Origin: Cricetomys ansorgei
Lineage: Eukaryota > Chordata > Mammalia > Rodentia > Nesomyidae
DNA length: 64,000 nucleotides
Reading direction: 5' to 3'
NCBI GenBank assembly: GCA_026225945.1
Contig: JAMJFZ010001074.1
Span: 2,069,501 to 2,133,500 of the forward strand
Of this stretch, positions 1 through 11,300 are shown one piece after another; the stretch's first letter is position 1, and the number at the start of each line of letters is the position of its first letter. The notes under the pieces were generated by a model that saw only the letters and a program-made list of their open reading frames with translations, was not told the DNA's origin and did no database searches. Both the position numbers and the translations under genes were made by a program.

Positions 1-140
1 TCTCTATTCTACTTCAGAGCAGCCAAGAGCCGTCATCAGACCACAAAGGTCTGGGTCACAGATCCTGGAGGAAGGAAACCTAGATGGCAAAGCTTAATTT
101 ATGCATTTGCTTTTTAATTTCTTTTTTAAAGAATAGATTC

Positions 141-300
141 AGCCAGGCTGTGGTGGTGCACGCCTTTAATCCCAGCACTTAGAAGGCAGAGGCAGATGGA
201 TCTCTTTGAGTTTAAGACCAGCCTGGTCGACAGAGTGAGTTCCAGGATAGCCAGAGTTACAACAGAGAAACCCTGTCTTGAAAAACCAAAAGAAAAAAAT
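141..300 (+). mobile_element. B1 SINE
   Basis: Near full-length B1: CAGGCTGTGGTGGTGCACGC head, TTTAATCCCAGCACTT, GAGTTCCAGGATAGCCAGAG, CCTGTCTTG and an A-rich tail to about 300. Confidence 0.93.
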
Positions 301-310
301 GTAGATTTTT

Positions 311-497
311 GGGCTAGAGAGACAGAGGTGAAGAGTACTGGCTGCTCTTCCAGAGATCCTGCGCTCAATTCCCAGCAACTATGTAGTGGTTGACAACCAT
401 CTGTAACAGATTCTGATGCCCTCTGCTGGCATGTCAGTGTATATGCAGCTAGAACAGTTATATATAAAATAAATAAATTTTAAAAAATTAAAAAAAG
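311..497 (+). mobile_element. B2-family SINE
   Basis: tRNA-derived head GGGCTAGAGAGACAGAGG, body GGCTGCTCTTCCAGAGATCC, CCCAGCAACTATGTAGTGG and CTGATGCCCTCTGCTGG, then an AATAAATAAATTT tail. It follows the B1 directly in the same orientation. Confidence 0.92.
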
Positions 498-1280
498 AAC
501 AGATTCTCTTATGTTCTTTCAAATACATGTCAGGTAGAGAAAAGACACTTCTCTTCCTAAGCCACTCCATAATCCTAGTGTTGACCGATGACACATATCA
601 GTGTCCAAATGTAACTCCTGGGTGATAAAATGCCAATAGTTTGTCAGATTACAGCCAGCTAAGGAGTCTCAAAAAGCACTTGGCAGCCACTAAAAGGCTA
701 CTCATGGGACTGTAAGCAGTTATTAGCAGTGAAACTAGATCAGCCTGATCAAATGTTTAATAGCACTTGCAACCTGGTGTTAAGGAGGTGTGAAAAGTTA
801 GAAATCTGTTTCTAACATTGTCTTTCTAAACTTCCTCATCATTAACAGTTAGGCTGAAAAACAGACTTGGAGTGTCAAAAACTGTGAGACTACACAATAA
901 TGCTAAAATCAAGCTTTTTTTTTTTTTTTTTTAATCATACTAAAAATGTCTGTTACTCCATACTCTCAACATCAGTTGGGACAGGAAAGGACACATGAAA
1001 GACTTGCCTTCCGTCGGATAGGTGGGTAGTTAGACACAGAATAAATTTTAAAGACGTTACTTTGTTGTTGTTTCATGCTGGGAATAGAGGCGAGCAATAC
1101 ATGTCCGGGTGTGCCCAGCCACAGAAAACACTTGCCTCATGAAGACCAGCAAATTACAAAATAAATGCTTAATATAGTCTTTAGAAAATGGCAAAGAGCA
1201 AGATAAAACAGTAAGAACTAAGAACTATCGACGGCTGTGAAGATACAGTTCGGCATAGAATATAGATAAAACTTCCATCT
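498..1280. other. Intronic DNA without recognised feature
   Basis: AT-rich sequence with a poly-T run at 915-932, possibly the tail of an antisense retroposed fragment. No gene, RNA or clear repeat body seen. Confidence 0.5.
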
Positions 1281-1452
1281 GGGGCCATCAAGATGGCTCA
1301 GACAGTAAAGGCACTTGCTGTCCAACCCTAGTGACCTGAGTGAGTTCAATCCCTGGAAGCTACTGGATGGAACTGCAGTTGTTCTCCTCTGACCGCCACA
1401 GGTGTACTGGAGCACGTGTGTTCATACGGGGTTCCATAAACAAACGTTAAAA
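1281..1452 (+). mobile_element. B3-family SINE
   Basis: GGGGCCATCAAGATGGCTCAG head, GAGTTCAATCCCTGGAAGC, TTGTTCTCCTCTGACCGCCAC and a short A-rich end: the B2/B3 class with a B3-type 3' half. Confidence 0.9.
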
Positions 1453-2691
1453 GCCTTACATGAAATCTTTAAGCTGAGCTACCTATGCTCGGAACTCCAG
1501 AGGCTACACTTGAAAACAGCATTGGCTCAGATTCAAACTAAAGATAACCCTCAGGTTCTTGCTTGCTGTGGAATCTCAAATACACAAAGGCAGTCATGAC
1601 CTACACGCTGTACGTGCTATCCTCGGAGAGCAGACTCACGCACATCTAAAGGTTTTCCTATAGTTATCTCCATTTCAGTATTCTGGCATCAAAACTAATA
1701 CGTCACTCAACTTCCACTTGGGAGGGGTGAATGGGACTGGGTCTGCCCCCTTCTGTTCCTCAGTTTTTTTGAGCTGTGGGTTTTAAACCCATATAGAGTC
1801 ACCTAACTGAATATGGCAGCAGAGAAATTGTGGGCGACCGATTTCTGAATATGTGATCATCAGAAATTCATTCCAATCAGACGGGCAACTGGCTGAAGGT
1901 GCTTCTGGCGGCGCCCGCCTGCGCTGGCACGCAGCCTCACTGCAAGCTTGGTTCTGAGCACTCCTTAGCACTGGCACTCCGCCTCTCTTCGCAGCCCGCA
2001 GCACAGCAACAAACACTGCCTCAGACGACTCCGCCTGATCCTGGACTCCTCTGCTGTGAATCCAAGTGTTTTCACCGGACACACGAAGTTTTCTACTTCT
2101 TTAGGAACTTATGGTTTGAATTATAAAAAAACAAAGACTTTTCTTACTTTCTGGCATCGTCCCTCATCATATATCAAGTTCGTTTGTCTTTGGATTTTAG
2201 TGTGTTTTAGAATGTTTGGTTTTAAGAACTGGTATTGTAGTTACTCCCTTTACTTTCATTTTTTAAATGTTAAATACATTTTATTTAGTGTTATAAAAGA
2301 ATTTCTAACAATGTCTGAAATGGCCCTAAATATACTTCTGCCACTTTGTACTATGTATGTACTGAGTGATGCTCTCAGCATTGATGATTATACAATCAAA
2401 GTATCTGTCAACGTGAAAAGATGCTAAAGATGCTCTATGTCATTTAATAATAAATGTATGGTCAAGAGTTAATTCTTTATGCAAAAAATAAGCAAGAACA
2501 CCTATCTTCTTAGACTATAAATTCGCTTTCATTGTTCTGGATTTTTACTTACTATGTATTTGCATGTGTATGGTACATGCACATATGTACATATGTGCAT
2601 AGGTGTGTGTGCCTGTGTGCATGTGGAGGAAAAATGCTGACCCTGGCTGTCTTCACCTATCCCTCTCCACCTTGTGTGCTGAGACAGTCTA
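1453..2691. other. Mostly unique intronic DNA with a GC-richer patch
   Basis: About 1899-2060 is noticeably more GC- and CpG-rich than its surroundings, with no family recognised. A 24-base perfect palindrome of alternating CA/TA character occupies 2577-2600, inside TG/AC-rich sequence that continues to about 2630. Confidence 0.5.
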
Positions 2692-2774
2692 TCAGTGTAA
2701 GCAAGCCCCAGCTTAACGCTTTCTTTCATAAGAGTTGCCTTAGTCGTGGTTTCTTCACACAGCAATAGAACAGC

Positions 2775-2776
<2 letters not shown>
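2692..2776 (+). repeat. 3' end of a rodent medium-reiterated repeat (called R2 here), left arm of inverted repeat
   Basis: AGTGTAAGCAAGCCCCAG, TAAGAGTTGCCTTAG and CACAGCAATAGAACAG match the 3' end of the element present in reverse at 3166-3526. The family name is not certain to me, so I use a working label. Confidence 0.75.

Positions 2777-2778
<2 letters not shown>

Positions 2779-2814
<36 letters not shown>
2779..2814. repeat. (GT)18 microsatellite
   Basis: Uninterrupted GT dinucleotides between the R2 3' end and a LINE-1-like tail. Confidence 0.97.
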
Positions 2815-2817
<3 letters not shown>

Positions 2818-2828
2818 CATGTATATAT

Positions 2829-2940
2829 GGATACATGTAACAATTATAATTAAGGATTCAGAATCTATGAATTTGAGGAGTGGGAGGGACACAGAGGAGC
2901 TGGATGGAGGGGAGAATCTGGAGCTCATTGTTTTACCTGG
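2829..2940 (+). mobile_element. LINE-1-like 3' tail fragment, left arm of inverted repeat
   Basis: AATTTGAGGAGTGGGAGGGACACAGAGGAG resembles the end of rodent LINE-1 3' UTRs (split here for length: it starts at about 2870). It is mirrored by 3020-3108 in the opposite orientation. Confidence 0.6.
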
Positions 2941-3004
2941 GATGAGTGAACAGCAAGCTCCTGGGACACTCCTGTCTGCTCCCACAAGAAGATGCAAACA
3001 TATT

Positions 3005-3104
3005 TTGTTTTTTAGAATTTCATATATAAGTACTGTATTTACATCATTTTCCCCTCCCTCCAACTCCTTCTGTGTCCCTCCCACTCCTTCTCAAATTTAT
3101 ATTC

Positions 3105-3108
<4 letters not shown>
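3005..3108 (-). mobile_element. LINE-1-like 3' tail fragment, right arm of inverted repeat
   Basis: TTTACATCATTTTCCCCTCC followed by CCACTCCTTCTCAAATTTAT is the reverse complement of the same LINE-1 3' end seen at 2829-2940. Confidence 0.6.

Positions 3109-3166
<58 letters not shown>
3109..3166. repeat. (AT)n microsatellite, about 28 units
   Basis: Uninterrupted AT dinucleotides. It occupies the position mirrored by the (GT)18 tract in the left arm. Confidence 0.97.
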
Positions 3167-3168
<2 letters not shown>

Positions 3169-3526
3169 TAGTCACTGTCCTATTGCTGTGAAGAGAAACC
3201 ATGACCAAGGCAACTCTTAGAAAGGAAAGTGTTGAATTAGGGGCTTGCTTACAGTGTCGGAGGTTTAGTCCATTATGGAGAAGAGCACGGCAGCACACAT
3301 GCTCCTAAAGCAGGAGCTGAGAGCTACATGCTGATCCACAGGCAGAGAGAGACCCAACCTGGCATGGACTTTTGACACCTCAAAACCTACTCCCAGTGAC
3401 ACACTTTCTCCAACAAAGCCACATCTCCTAATCCTTCTAATTCTTTCAAAGAGTTCCACTCCCCGGTATGGTGTCTAAGCATTCAAATCTATGGGAGTTT
3501 CTCTCATTCAAACCACCAAAGAGAGA
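3166..3526 (-). repeat. Rodent medium-reiterated repeat R2, near complete
   Basis: Begins TTAGTCACTGTCCTATTGCTGTGAAGAG, ends GGGAGTTTCTCTCATTCAAACCACCA, with GCTTGCTTACAGTGTCGGAGG, CACACTTTCTCCAACAAAGCC and similar blocks between (each quoted in part). A sense copy is at 6163-6530. Probably a non-autonomous transposon family; name uncertain. Confidence 0.8.
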
Positions 3527-3738
3527 GAAAGAGAGACTTAAGTTTGTAAATGCAAGCTGCTGAGATCATTTAGTGTTGTTCAAATGTTCTTAGCGACTGG
3601 TCTCTCAGGATCCTCTAACCTACCCAAAGCTCACCCCTGTAGAACACTGATTCTCCCTCTCTCAGCAACCATTAATTGCCTATAGCTCTTCTTCTGGAGG
3701 CGAAGACTCATGGGAATTCCCCTATCCATGCTGGCATG

Positions 3739-4145
3739 TGTGCTGGCTAGTCCTCATGTCAACTTGGCACAGGCCAATCGTTTGGGAAGAAGCAACTTCA
3801 ATTAAGAAAGGCCGCCACTAGACTGCCTTGTTGGGACACCTGTGGAGCATTCTCTCCCATGACGTGTGCTGTAGGAGGACTCAGGTCACTGTGGGCTGGT
3901 GACCCTGGGTGTTATGAGAGAGCAGACTGCTCAAGACATAATAAGGAGCGAGCCAGTAAGCAGCACTCCTCCATGGCCTCTGCATCAGCTCCGGCCGCCA
4001 GTCCACGTCCCTGCCCTGTCTGAGTTCCACCCTGACTTCCCTCAGCAATGAAGTGTGACCTGAGAGTTGTGAGCTGAAATAAACACGTTCTTTCGCCAGT
4101 TGTTTAGGGTCATGATATTTTATCACAACAATAGAAACACTAGAG
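3739..4145 (+). repeat. Rodent medium-reiterated repeat (called R1 here; URR1/hAT-like, name tentative)
   Basis: TGTGCTGGCTAGTCCTCATG, then TCAACTTGGCACAGGCC, AATTAAGAAAGGCC, CCATGGCCTCTGCATCAGCT, and an end ATTTTATCACAACAATAGAAAC. Related antisense copies are at 20905-21235 and 28338-28765. Confidence 0.8.
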
Positions 4146-4439
4146 GGCCCGCCAGCTGGAGTTGTCATTTTGGGGGAGTCTTATTTAGACAACCATATAC
4201 TGGGCTTTCTTGGAGGCAGCTTCCCTGTCTTATATTGAGGACATAATCTCACAGTAGATGTCCCGTGATAGCCTCCTCTTTCCACCCACTGTTCCTGAGT
4301 CTTAGATATATGTTCTCTGAGCCTGAGATCATGTAGAGGGCAGGAAGTCCTTGTGCTCCCAGAGAAGCTCTAAGAGAACCGGGAATGTTAATCACACAGG
4401 GGTTTCTCCTCAATGCAGGAGACAAAATCAAATCCCCAC

Positions 4440-5000
4440 ATTCCGCCCAGAAAGCTGAGAGTGGAGGGTGTTAACAACCTGGTGACCTTTTTGCTATCAT
4501 CAGGGACAGGCCTCACCCTAATTCTCCAGAGTGGTATTTCCAGACTCTAGACCTTTATCTTTAACTCCCACAACCAGGACCGGAGATACCTAATAGTATA
4601 AATGACTCTTATAGCCAGAGGCGCTCCAAAGCGTCCACAACCAGGACCAGAAGTGGTTAACAGCCCAGATGACCTTTATACTATCTGTACGACCTAGACC
4701 AGACCAGACCAGACCCTTAGGCCCTTAAGCTAGCACAGCTAGCCTATCTCTAGAGCCCATCTTCTTAGGAAATGACATCTACCCTGATTTGAGTTTCAGT
4801 GTAATTACACTTCCTTGTGCACCGGGTTTTGTATTACACCAGGAAACTTTTCCCCAAATTGTACTAGGCTTAAATACGTAGGGAATAAACTGTCTGGTCT
4901 TAGACTCCCCAAAGTCTGGGCCAGACTGACCAAGTCAATCTGAACCAGGTTTTTACTCTCATCTCTTCACGTGGTTCGCCCCTTTGACTGACATCTGCAG
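4440..5000 (+). mobile_element. LTR-like segment (endogenous retrovirus type), tentative
   Basis: Contains AATAAACTGTCTGGTCTTAG followed by CCCCAAAGTCTGGGCC and TCTTCACGTGGTTCGCC, resembling the R-U5 end of rodent ERV LTRs. Upstream are diverged internal repeats (ACAACCAGGACCGGAG at about 4569, ACAACCAGGACCAGAAG at about 4636). I see no internal viral genes. Ends are uncertain. Confidence 0.45.
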
Positions 5001-5734
5001 AGACCCCCACCCCCGCCCAGATACAGGGGTTGTGTTACAGATGTGTCAGGTGGGGCTAGGCACTCCACAGTCAAGTGTTCTCTGCACTTTGACCAGTTGT
5101 GGCTTTCCGTAATGGTCTCCATTGGCTACAAAAAGAAACTTCTTTGATGAGGTGTAAGAGCTACACTTATCTGTGGGCATAAAGACAAATACCAAGATGG
5201 CAGTTAGAGATTATACTGGCTTAGTGAAAGGACAATAGTAAGTTCTCTTCTAGGGTCCATGGCCTCACCAACCATGGTTTGCTTTCCTCTCTGGTAAGTA
5301 GTAAAACTACACATGAATCAAAGAATTATTTTAAAATAACTTTGTGATTTTTAATCAATAAATGTTTGATGGTCACATACAAAAATTCTCAAGCGCAGAG
5401 GGGTCAAGTGGGAAAAGTTTGCAAAATGCCCTGTTGTAAAGTAACTTGGAAACTATACAGCGCAGAACAACTGATTTCAGACGCCGACAGCAGGCAGTGC
5501 AGGCCTGAGACCTGAGAGTATAGGACAACTCAGGTTGCTTCCTGTCGTTCTCCTCTCTTTCTACCACAAAACATATTCCATAAAATGACGCAGGAAGTAG
5601 GGAAGTCAAACCCAGAAGAGTGGTCTCTTTAGCTGAATCCGGGGTGGCAAGACGCTGAATGAGCTGGAATTTGGAGAGCAGAACAGTGTGAAAGATGGAG
5701 CTATTACAGAAGAAGACATAGTCCTTCAAGTTCA
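5001..5734. other. Intronic DNA without recognised feature
   Basis: Ordinary intron sequence; nothing I can support. Confidence 0.5.
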
Positions 5735-5835
5735 GAAAGACAGAAGGAGGGGTACACGGGAGTGTTCGGAGGGAAGACTGGGAAGGGGTGATGATGTAAT
5801 TATATTATCGTCTCAGAAATAAAATAATTATGTAA
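5735..5835 (+). mobile_element. LINE-1 3' tail fragment
   Basis: GAAGGAGGGGTACACGGGAG, GGGAAGGGGTGATGATGTAA, TTATATTATCGTCTCAGAAAT then AATAAAATAATTA: the end of a rodent LINE-1 3' UTR and its A-rich tail. Confidence 0.65.
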
Positions 5836-6162
5836 AAGGAAGTTCCAACAATTATATTGGGGTCTTTTGGGGTGAAACTCCACCATCACAGGCAAAGAAC
5901 CACTGCAGACAGTGCTGGGAGAACACTTGCTGCAACTACTGGGAGACTTCAGTGAACACAGGAGCACTCAGCAGAGACTCTGGGCCACATTTCAGAAGCA
6001 GGGTTAAACCAGCTCTTGAGTAAAAGCTATCACAGACTCTCCCTACCAATGAGCTGATTTTAACAACCTAAGACAGGCTTTTAAGAATACATAGTATGTA
6101 GATCAATGTGCCTGAGAAGCAGCTTTGAATGAAGATAATTATCCCTCCCAACACCACCACTG
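5836..6162. other. Intronic DNA without recognised feature
   Basis: Nothing recognisable beyond ordinary sequence. Confidence 0.45.
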
Positions 6163-6530
6163 TGGTAGTTGGAATGAGAAGGGTTCCCATTGACTCAGAT
6201 TGGTCCCCAGTAGGGAGTGCTGTTTGATTAGCCTTTGGGGGTGTGATCTTCCTGGAAGAAGTATGTCACTGGTGGTGGGCTTTGAGGTTTGAAAGCTTCC
6301 TGCCATTCCTACTGTTCTCTGTCTCTCTCTCCTCGCCCCCCCCCCTCACTTTCTTCCTGTTTGTGATGAGATTTAAGTCTCAGCTGCTTCTCCAGCTGGT
6401 ATCCCTGCCACCTCCTGCTTCCACTTCAGATCAGGAACACTAACCTTCTGGAACCACAATCTCAAATACACTGCATGTATTCTTCTACGTGTTGGCTTGA
6501 CCCTGGTGTTTAATCATAGTAACAGAAAAG
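6163..6530 (+). repeat. Rodent repeat R2, sense copy, diverged
   Basis: TGGTAGTTGGAATGAGAAGG, AAGTATGTCACTGGTGGTGG, GCTTTGAGGTTTGAAAGC and TCTCAGCTGCTTCTCCAGC correspond in order to the complement of 3166-3526. A nine-base C run interrupts it near 6338. Confidence 0.75.
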
Positions 6531-7174
6531 TTCTCGTCACTTCGAAAAAGTGATACTAGCTTCAAAGCACAAAGTATTCAAATGACTTGTAATGGAGTAA
6601 AAGACTTGGGCAAATTATTGAAATCGTATTGAGTTGTTAGAGAAAACATGAAACACTAATAAAAATTAATGACAATATATTGACAAAAAAATCTGTACAA
6701 TACTTTGATGTTAAATATTGTGGTCCTGTGACATTCTGATGTTTGCAGTTTTCTATGAGGTGATAGCTGAAGCTTTGAAATGAGATCACCAGAAGGGGAA
6801 AGAGGTCACTTAAAGAATTTAAGGCAAAATGTCCTAGAGTAACTACCTTATTAAAAACCTGTAGCTATGTATTTAGAGCCAATGAGACCTACATAGTTTT
6901 CTCACCAAAAAGGACACTTCTGATTGGAAACGACCTACCAGATTGTGGATGTCACGATTCAACAAGGTGAATGACTTCTCCCAGGGGTTCCCCCAGCAGC
7001 CGCACTGACCCGGTGAGCGCGTTGCATCAGTGCAGTGCCATGGCACCAACTGAAGGCAGACGTTGAACGGGACTTTAACAAAAACATGGAGGCCCTGTTT
7101 TCTCTTGAGTTTTCATTGCTCAACTTTACAGCAGGATGAATTACCCTTCTGCACACAATTGTTAACAAAGGTAT
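6531..7174. other. Unique intronic DNA
   Basis: AT-rich apart from a CpG-containing patch at about 6985-7070. No gene seen. Confidence 0.45.
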
Positions 7175-7290
7175 AACTAGCCAAGTATTCTTAAAGTTTA
7201 AAAATAATTTAATCCAGCCTAATTTTTTAAAACTAGCCAAATATTCTTAAATAGCTTAAAAATCATTTAATACAGCCTCATTTATTTTTA
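7175..7290. repeat. Two-copy tandem duplication, unit about 56-60 bp
   Basis: Copy A (7175-7230) and copy B (7231-7290) both begin AACTAGCCAA, continue TATTCTTAAA, and contain AATTTAATCCAGCCTAATTT or AATCATTTAATACAGCCTCAT. They differ at several sites, so the duplication is not recent. Confidence 0.85.
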
Positions 7291-7730
7291 ACACAAAGTA
7301 AATTTTACTTTAGAAAAAGGAACGAACTATACATAATAACAGGGTTACATTTTCACTTTTGAAGTTAACCATGTGAGATTTAGGTTCTAATCTACAAAAA
7401 GCTGATCTCATATTTCATAATATCCCATTTTGATTACTTTTAGTTAGCTTAAGCATTATTTAAATGTCTTCCCTTCAACGTTATTGTATAATAAAACTTC
7501 ATTACATTAAATTATACTATATACTTTCAAAAAGTTATTTGAATCATATTTAAAATTAATGTCTCTAATGAAGCGCTTATTAAATTTTATATTGTATTTA
7601 TTCAAGGTAAGGTTATCACTTTTTATACAGAAAATTCAAAGATAGAAAAATAAGAATTATCTTTCCAAATTACTTCCAAGAGGAATAATTTTTAATGTAA
7701 AAAATTATTTCAATAATCTTGAATAATCTT
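7291..7730. other. AT-rich intronic DNA
   Basis: Low-GC unique sequence; nothing recognisable. Confidence 0.45.
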
Positions 7731-7815
7731 GGGGCTGGGGCTCAGTGTCAGACTGTTTGCCACAGACGCACAAACCCTGGGTGCAATTCCCCACACCATG
7801 AAGGAAAAGACAGAA
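7731..7815 (+). mobile_element. ID SINE (diverged)
   Basis: GGGGCTGGGGCTCAGTGTCAG, CAAACCCTGGGTGCAATTCC and an A-rich tail match the tRNA-Ala-like ID family. Confidence 0.7.
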
Positions 7816-7984
7816 TACTGACATTTTTTAACATATTTATAAACTAGGATAAGTTTAACTCTACCTCAAGATTTTATGACAATTTAGCATCAAAAAGAGA
7901 AAGAGAATAATATAATGTCAGAATCTGTGGAAAGCATTAAACCGCAATACTAATGCGTGCGTAATAAACGGAAGTCTACAGCAC

Positions 7985-8480
7985 AAAGTCCTATGCACGA
8001 ACGACACCAAAACCGTGCAGCAACTTTGGAAGACAGTTTGGCTGCTTACAATGATGTAACTATAATTATTATTATTATATATTTATATATGGTATATATT
8101 ATATATAATTATATTGTAATCTAAAAAAACTAAAGGAAATAATTAAAAGAATTAAAGAAATTCTTAACCAACAACCTGGCACTTGTGCTCCTTGGTATTT
8201 TCCAAACAAATTGAAATTTTATGTCCTCACCAAAACTTGTTGCTCACAGCAGCTTTACTGGCAACTCTCTAAACTTAGAAGCAGACACAAGACATCCAGT
8301 AGGTGAAGGGGAAAAACAAACAAACAAAAAATGTAGCATGCCAGACAGTAGAATATTACTCAAGGATCAAAGAAGTTATGAAAAGCCATGGAGATATCCA
8401 AGTGCGCAGAGCTAAGAGCATGTCCCAGTACTCATCTACCTACAGTGCATCTGGAAAAGTCTGTTGCTACACCTACTTCG
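7985..8480 (+). mobile_element. Old LINE-1 remnant, end of ORF2 into 3' UTR
   Basis: GCAGCAACTTTGGAAGACAG, GTTGCTCACAGCAGCTTTAC, GGCAACTCTCTAAACTTAG and GTAGAATATTACTCAAGG recall the LINE-1 passage where ORF2 ends (originally 'cagcagcttta...atagccag...aatactactcag'). Heavily diverged, with an AT-rich expansion at 8067-8120. Confidence 0.6.
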
Positions 8481-8699
8481 ACATCAGCATCATTTAAGTG
8501 TGTGTATTAGTATGTGCTGTTAAGTGAGGCTAGTGCCTAAAATCCACCTTCAGCTTCCTCTGAAGGCTTTCTGTGGGAATTTTTCTCAAAGCAAATCCCA
8601 GAAATGTCACTGTCCTCTACTCCCCAGGGTACAGATGGAGTGCTCCGCTAGATGGTTCACAGGCCTTTGATGAGACCCTTCTACTGTTAATCCGCTAAA

Positions 8700-9300
8700 T
8701 GGGCACAGCATTAAGTTGACCCCTAATGACTTCTCATCATAGCCATTGATCAGCGCATCCCTCAGCCCTCATCAGAGAAGCTTCTATTTGCAGTAGCCGG
8801 TGACTAACAGAGACCCACAGCTGGTCAAGGTGCAGAGGACAAGAAACTGCAGAATTCTCCGTTCCAAATGGGGTATCTGTATCATAACTCATCCTGCCAA
8901 GCTTCGGGGACACGGAGGAAGGCGAGCAGAAAAAATATAAGAGCCAAGCGGCAGACGACTGAGATGAAACAGTGTCTTCCGGACCCAGCAGGGCAGCTGC
9001 ACAGATGACCTCTCAGAGGTCATGACAGCGTGCTCATGACCTGTGCAGCCCTAAGCAGATTAAATCCCACCATGGAGAAGAGCTATTGGCAATTGACAGC
9101 TGAGAGAGAAGAACCAGTTTTCACCACACAGAGTGCAAGGCTATCTATCCAAGAATTTATGAGCAGCTCAAACTGGGTTTAAAAACAAAAAAATTGAACA
9201 CAATTGGGGGTAAGGACAGGGAAGGACGGGTGGATCTGGGAGGAGTTGGGAAAGGGGTAAATATAATTAAAACACACTATTCGAAATTAAAAGATAATTA
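8700..9300 (+). mobile_element. Lx-type LINE-1 3' UTR
   Basis: CCCTCATCAGAGAAGCTTCT, GACTAACAGAGACCCACAGC, GTCTTCCGGACCCAGCAGGG, GCACAGATGACCTCTCAGAGG and GGATCTGGGAGGAGTTGGG appear in the order found in rodent Lx 3' UTRs. It ends with AATTAAAAGATAATTAAA. No ORF. Confidence 0.82.
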
Positions 9301-9569
9301 AATTTTTAAACTTATAGTCAGAATCCAGAATTTTAATACCAGAGAAGGAAATGTGTTCAAAGGAAAACCCAACCTCAATAAACATATAAGGCGATTTTCC
9401 CTCTGATTTTCTAGAGAATATAAATATATGGAATCATACTTAAAACTATAATTTTTTAAAACTACAAATAAAATCATCAGAATCACAAGGACAGCCCCAT
9501 TCCTAGAAAGGCTGTTTCCTAGTCTGAATTCAATATATTTAGGTATCAATGGAACTTGCTTTTAGAAAC

Positions 9570-9935
9570 TCTTTATTAGGCGAACATAGAGAATGTGAGC
9601 ATCCGTCTACACGTGGTGGGAGGATCGTGTATTGCGACTCATGGGTTTGCGTGTACGTGGAGGTCAGAGGATAATCTTGCATATTGGTCCGCAGGAGGCA
9701 TCACTTTGTTTTTTGAGAAAGCCACTCTCTGGCCTGGAGTTTGCCAAATAGGTGAGGCTGACTGCCCAACAAGTTCCAGGTGGTGTCTGCCCCACTTCCT
9801 GGCAAAGGGATGACAACACACACAACCACAACCATTTGTTTTGCACACAGTGGGTACTGGCTGGGGGGGGGGGGCAAACCCAGGCCCTCAATCTTGCACC
9901 ACAAGCAGTTTGCCAACTAAGCTCCGAATCTTTGA
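9570..9935 (-). mobile_element. RSINE1/B4-class SINE, antisense
   Basis: GTGTACGTGGAGGTCAGAGG, TTTTTTGAGAAAGCCACTCTC, TGGCCTGGAGTTTGCCAAAT and TTTGCCAACTAAGCTCC fit the reverse of a B4/RSINE1 unit. It includes a long G-run at 9864-9873. Confidence 0.7.
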
Positions 9936-11300
9936 CAACTCTGAACATCCTCTTCGTGTGAAGTAACAAGAAGTAATGAAATGTGAATTTAAAACCCACT
10001 AACAACGCATTTGTGACGTTAGAGCTTAGAACACTGGTAGCGCATAGCTGTTTTAATTAGATATTAGAAACAAAGCTCTTTTCAAACATCCTGAGAAACT
10101 TTATAAATACACACTTACTAGTCAAATCAATAGTTAATAAGATTCTAGTACATCCACAAACTAGACAAAAACAAGAAGATATGAACCCTGTCCTCGTGAA
10201 ATTTTCAGATTTGTTCATTGAAAATTGAAAATAAGACAAATAAATAATGTAGCATTTAATAGGTATGCAAGCAGTATTTTTAAAAAATCAGTTTTTCAGT
10301 ATAGAAAGAGATTATAAGAAATCCTTGACAAAAGTATTCTTACGGACGGAGGAAAGAGCATTACAGTGAGGCATTATGGGGAAAATAAGGATTAAACAAG
10401 GTTTTTTAAGAATAATAACATGAATGAGTTATCTACAGTTGGTGAGAATGTAGCCCACTTAAAATCCTCTAAGTGCCTAAAGTAATGAAAAGTATTCATA
10501 AGATATTCTGTTTTTGAGATTTATTTCTACATATCAATATGATAGAAAGGATTTACTCCTTTTTTATACAAAGTAAATAGTGTTTTACGGTTTATAAAAT
10601 ACTTTCTCATATGAAAGCAAATTGTTAACTAGTAGTGGTTTAATAACTATTGGATTAAGGATTATTTCAAACAATTTTCTTTTACTTTGTTTCAATTTAT
10701 AGTAAATTAAGCTGTATTCTGTGAATTTTAAAGTGAAAAGATATTTCTCTAAATGGAATTTCCTAATTAATATTTAAATTATTGTGAAAAACTTCAAATA
10801 GAGAAATTTATTTAATAGACAAAAACATAAAACTAAAAATTCAGTATCAGAAAATAGAAATTATATTTTTTTTCAAATTTAGATAAAGTTATTCTGATTG
10901 TTGATTTTTCTATCTAAAATTTTTTAAATGTATGTCTATATCGGAATCGATAGAGAAAAGGAACAAACAAGAAGAAAAAAATGGAATTAAATAATAGATT
11001 AAATTCTAGATATCTAATTTCTAGTCAATTATACTAAGAAGCATTTTAGAGTCCTGTGCCGTAGTCAACAAATGAAAGTAAACTAAAATGTCTTCACTTC
11101 CAAGATCCAGATGAAAATAACCAGATAAGCTCCTTGACTTTAGAAAAAAAAAATTCCAGCAAAATTACCAAATTTGAAAACAAAACTAAAGAAATAGCTA
11201 ATGCGTTCCAAAAGAATAGTGTGTTCTGAAACGTATTACTAAACTCAATAAAATTAACGTAAATTACTGTAAAATTCTATGTGGGGCGGTGGAAGAGGTG
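9936..11300. other. AT-rich unique intronic DNA
   Basis: About 1.4 kb with very low GC and no repeat family or exon that I recognise. Confidence 0.5.

Noticed and set aside
4440..5000. Complete endogenous retrovirus
   Set aside because: Only LTR-like landmarks are visible. There is no primer-binding site or internal gag/pol-type sequence next to it, and the boundaries are unclear.
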